Source of the DNA: Paludibacter sp.
GTDB lineage: Bacteria; Bacteroidota; Bacteroidia; Bacteroidales; Paludibacteraceae
Reading direction: 5' to 3'
Assembly (NCBI GenBank): GCA_028710415.1
Contig: JAQTUE010000027.1
Span: 1-64,000, forward strand
Length of the DNA stretch: 64,000 bases
Of this stretch, positions 61,652-64,000 are shown piece by piece (the first letter of the stretch is position 1; every line of letters begins with the position of its first letter). The notes beneath the pieces are model-generated. The model saw only the letters and a program-made list of their open reading frames with translations, searched no databases and was not told the DNA's origin. A program made the translations under genes and the position numbers.

Positions 61652-63415
61652 TTACTGAATAATCAGGTCATACGACATGCGTGCCTGTATGCCATTGATC
61701 TTATCAAGGTTTTTGATTTGCTGGAATGCATTGTATTGTTCGCCCAGTTGCGATTTGAGCAAGCGGGTTTCAATGTCTTTGCTGAAGTTCTTCATGAACT
61801 TGGTGGCAAAGTCTTCTTTTTCAGGATATTCAGAGATATTGTAGGTTGTCAGTTTTGCTTTGGCTACTGCCATTTTGATGGCATCATCCAAGCCACCGAT
61901 CTTATCAACCAACCCTATTTTCAAAGCATCTTCCCCGGTCCATACACGGCCTTCGGCAATAGCCTTGATCTGGTCAGTTTTCATCTTACGACCTTCGGCA
62001 CATCGTTTCACAAACAATTCATAGCCACGGTTGACATAGTTTTGCATCAAAGCACGTTCTTCAGGTTTAAATGGTCGGGTAACCGAGATAAAGTCACTCA
62101 TTTTATTTGTTTTCACACCATCGTAGGTGATACCCAGCTTTTCGTTCAGGCCGCTGATATTGGGGATAACACCGAAGATACCGATAGACCCGGTAATCGT
62201 ATTGGGTTGTGCCACAATTTTATCAGCCATACAGGCAATGTAATAACCACCGGAGGCTGCATAATCGCCCATAGACACAATAACAGGCTTTTTTGCCTTC
62301 AACATTGTCAGGGCATGGCAGATCTGTTCGGAACCATAAGCGCTGCCACCCGGTGAACTGATGCGGAATACCACTGCTTTAACCTGTTCGTTTTTGGCAA
62401 CATCATTGATCGTTTTTACCAGGTTCTTCGCTACAATACCATCACCTTCCTGATCGGTAATCTCACCAACAGCATAGATAATAGCCACTTTGTTTTTATC
62501 GTACTTGGCAGTATCCGCCACCTTGATCATGGCCGTATGTTTCACAAAGATCAGTTTATCATCTTTCTTCAGGTTTTTAGCCGTCTTTTTAAGGATACTG
62601 TCCACCTGGTCGATATAAACCAGCGAATCGACCAATGAATATTGTTTTGCCTTTTCGGTAGGCTGGAACATCATCATTTCGTCGGCATACATATTGAGCT
62701 TTTCAAACGGAATCTTGCGGCTTGCAGAGATGTCTTTCACTACTGAATTCCATATTGAAGTCATGAAAACAGTCACCTGCAAGCGGTTGGCATCACTCAT
62801 CTTAGTCATGATCAATGGTTCTACAGCCGATTTGAAGGTACCTACTTTTACAATTTGCATTTCAATACCCAGTTTATCAAGGGTCTTTTTAAAGAACATG
62901 GTTTGAGCGGAAAGTCCTTTCAACTCCACCATTCCCTGCGGATTCAACAGAACTTTATCAGCCACCGATACCAGGTAATACATCCGTTGGGAATAATTAT
63001 CGGCATAAGCCACGATAAACTTGCCTGATTTCTTGAAATCAACCAGTGCATTACGGATTTCTTTTATAGAAGCAATACCCCCCGAGAGAGAACCACCCTT
63101 GAGGTAAATACCAACGATATTGTCATCTTTCTTTGCTTTATCAATATTGGACAACACATCATCGAGTCCAATGGTCGTTTCGGAAGTCTTTCCCATAGCC
63201 TGTGTAAATGCTCCTGTAAAAGGATCATCCTGCGAACGGTCGATCAGGTTTCCTTCCAGGTTCAGTTCATACACCGAATTTGGTTTCAATACAGTGGCTG
63301 AATCACTGGCCCCTGCAATCAATCCCACAATAGCGAAGGAAATAACAACAAAGAGTATCGAGGTAACAATAATACCCACGATGGTGGCCAGGGTGAATTT
63401 TAGAAACTGTTTCAT
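61652..63415 (-). CDS. sppA: Signal peptide peptidase SppA (long, two-domain form)
   Basis: A 587-residue membrane protease of the 67-kDa SppA type. One N-terminal membrane helix (about 8-35) is followed by two tandem ClpP-like domains. In this form the catalytic Lys comes from the N-terminal domain (the VAYADNYSQRMYYLVSVADK region, about 153-172) and the nucleophile Ser from the C-terminal domain in MGDYAASGGYYIA (about 381-393). It degrades signal peptides left in the membrane. It has its own promoter-like sequence at 63459-63488 and a probable terminator downstream. Confidence 0.93.
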   Translation of the reverse strand: MKQFLKFTLATIVGIIVTSILFVVISFAIVGLIAGASDSATVLKPNSVYELNLEGNLIDRSQDDPFTGAFTQAMGKTSETTIGLDDVLSNIDKAKKDDNIVGIYLKGGSLSGGIASIKEIRNALVDFKKSGKFIVAYADNYSQRMYYLVSVADKVLLNPQGMVELKGLSAQTMFFKKTLDKLGIEMQIVKVGTFKSAVEPLIMTKMSDANRLQVTVFMTSIWNSVVKDISASRKIPFEKLNMYADEMMMFQPTEKAKQYSLVDSLVYIDQVDSILKKTAKNLKKDDKLIFVKHTAMIKVADTAKYDKNKVAIIYAVGEITDQEGDGIVAKNLVKTINDVAKNEQVKAVVFRISSPGGSAYGSEQICHALTMLKAKKPVIVSMGDYAASGGYYIACMADKIVAQPNTITGSIGIFGVIPNISGLNEKLGITYDGVKTNKMSDFISVTRPFKPEERALMQNYVNRGYELFVKRCAEGRKMKTDQIKAIAEGRVWTGEDALKIGLVDKIGGLDDAIKMAVAKAKLTTYNISEYPEKEDFATKFMKNFSKDIETRLLKSQLGEQYNAFQQIKNLDKINGIQARMSYDLIIQ

Positions 63416-63458
63416 ACATGAATGGTTTGAGGGTTATATTTAAATTAATTTTAAGATA

Positions 63459-63488
63459 CAAAGGAAAACATTCTTTTTCGATTCTCAA
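63459..63488 (-). promoter_or_regulatory. Probable sppA promoter
   Basis: On the minus strand TTG (63486-63488), exactly 19 bases, then TTCCTTTG (63459-63466), one mismatch from TAnnTTTG. It lies 44 bases upstream of the sppA start. Confidence 0.6.
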
Positions 63489-63507
63489 AATAATAGGCTA
63501 TAAACCT

Positions 63508-63665
63508 TTCATTGTTCAAACCTTTCGTCGTACAAACCTTTCGTCGAACGAAGTACACGAAAGCGTTTTCTTCATCTTTCTTCATCTCTAAGAATACAAT
63601 CGAAATACTGCGTACGCTTTGAGGTTTGTTTGAGAGTTTGATGTTTGATGTTTGATGTTTGAGAA
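63508..63665. repeat. Short tandem repeats between hsp20 and sppA
   Basis: ACAAACCTTTCGTCG/GTACAAACCTTTCGTCGA units at 63508-63548 and TTTGATG repeated three to four times at 63640-63662. No gene in 63489-63729. Confidence 0.6.
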
Positions 63666-63678
63666 TTCTGGAAAATCA

Positions 63679-63704
63679 AAAGGGAGCAGATTTCTGCTCC
63701 CTTT
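63679..63704 (-). terminator. hsp20 terminator
   Basis: AAAGGGAGCAGA and TCTGCTCCCTTT form a 12-bp perfect stem about 25 bases after the hsp20 stop, followed on the minus strand by TGATTTTCC. It probably terminates transcription. Confidence 0.7.
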
Positions 63705-63729
63705 ATAACCCTCATACTGTGCAAATTGT

Positions 63730-64000
63730 TTACCTGATTTCAATCATTCGGGATGCCTTTGGCTTGGTTTCTTCCTTTTTAGGAATGCTCACGCGCAAAA
63801 TACCATTTTCGTAGTTTGCATCAATCCTTTCGCTGTCGGCTGTGTGAGGCAATGTAAACGAACGGGTGAATGACTGGTAGCTGAATTCACGTCTGCTGAA
63901 GTGTTCATCCTCCTTGGTTTCATTCTCCATCTTTTTTTCGGACGAAATGGTCAGTACATCATGATTCAGTTCCAACTTGAAATCCCCCTTGTCAAAGCCG
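63730..64000 (-). CDS. Small heat-shock protein Hsp20, C-terminal part
   Basis: The last 89 residues of an alpha-crystallin-domain chaperone; the gene continues past the right edge. Visible are GFDKGDFKLELNHDVLTIS, the strand SFTRSFTLPHTADSERIDA, the conserved YENGILRVSIPKKEE and a C-terminal tail. These proteins hold unfolding proteins under stress without using ATP. The alpha-crystallin signature 'A.y.nGvL.i..PK' is intact. An internal TTG could be mistaken for a start, but the frame is open to the edge. Confidence 0.9.
   Translation of the reverse strand, partial: GFDKGDFKLELNHDVLTISSEKKMENETKEDEHFSRREFSYQSFTRSFTLPHTADSERIDANYENGILRVSIPKKEETKPKASRMIEIR

Overview
The window is chromosomal DNA from a member of the Bacteroidota, most likely of the order Bacteroidales but probably not the genus Bacteroides itself. 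The evidence is the Bacteroidota-type promoters (TTG, 19 bases, TAnnTTTG), the SusC/SusD pairs, a one-protein hybrid two-component regulator, type IX secretion (T9SS) C-terminal domains, and starts without Shine-Dalgarno sequences. I cannot name the genus.

Layout. (1) 1-6314, minus strand: the joined str and S10 ribosomal clusters, in transcription order rpsL, rpsG, fusA, rpsJ, rplC, rplD, rplW, rplB, rpsS (cut by the left edge), with a near-perfect promoter at 6383-6412. (2) 6413-7624: about 1.2 kb without genes, holding a GC-rich tandem repeat, hairpins and a promoter that points right. (3) 7625-27890, plus strand only: an accessory region of 19 genes or gene remnants. They are mostly secreted proteins or lipoproteins of unknown function, plus an M48 peptidase, a PHP-domain/SMC-like ATPase (a candidate anti-phage protein), an ankyrin protein, a membrane-anchored MutS homologue, a YciI-like protein and DUF2188/DUF1801 proteins. 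Most are separated by related imperfect-palindromic spacers, which makes the region look like a gene-cassette array. At least three entries are broken (in-frame stop, frameshift, truncated Fic fragment). (4) 28154-49843, minus strand: a fructan (levan/inulin) utilisation locus with a fructose-sensor-type hybrid regulator, fructokinase, sugar transporter, five GH32 enzymes, a DUF4960 surface-binding protein, SusD and SusC. (5) 50399-56855, minus strand: a second SusC/SusD pair with a GH13 alpha-glucosidase. (6) 57248-64000, minus strand: an alpha/beta hydrolase, a creatininase-family protein, a FISUMP lipoprotein, a small membrane protein, SppA and the 3' part of an Hsp20 gene.

How the fructan locus should work (inference from the well-studied Bacteroides thetaiotaomicron BT1754-BT1765 locus): surface proteins bind and cut fructan, SusCD imports oligosaccharides, GH32 exo-enzymes release fructose, the MFS transporter and fructokinase take it into glycolysis, and periplasmic fructose activates the hybrid regulator. 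Two promoters here, before the GH32-transporter-fructokinase operon and before susC, share an identical 30-bp block at exactly the same distance from the -7 box. This is very probably the regulator's operator.

The strongest leads are this operator; two GH32 proteins whose nucleophile motif NDPNG is changed to NEPHG/NETHG; the palindrome-separated cassette-like array, whose spacers supply stop codons to some genes; and several families of dispersed intergenic palindromes, one of which lies in the coding sequence of the fructokinase.
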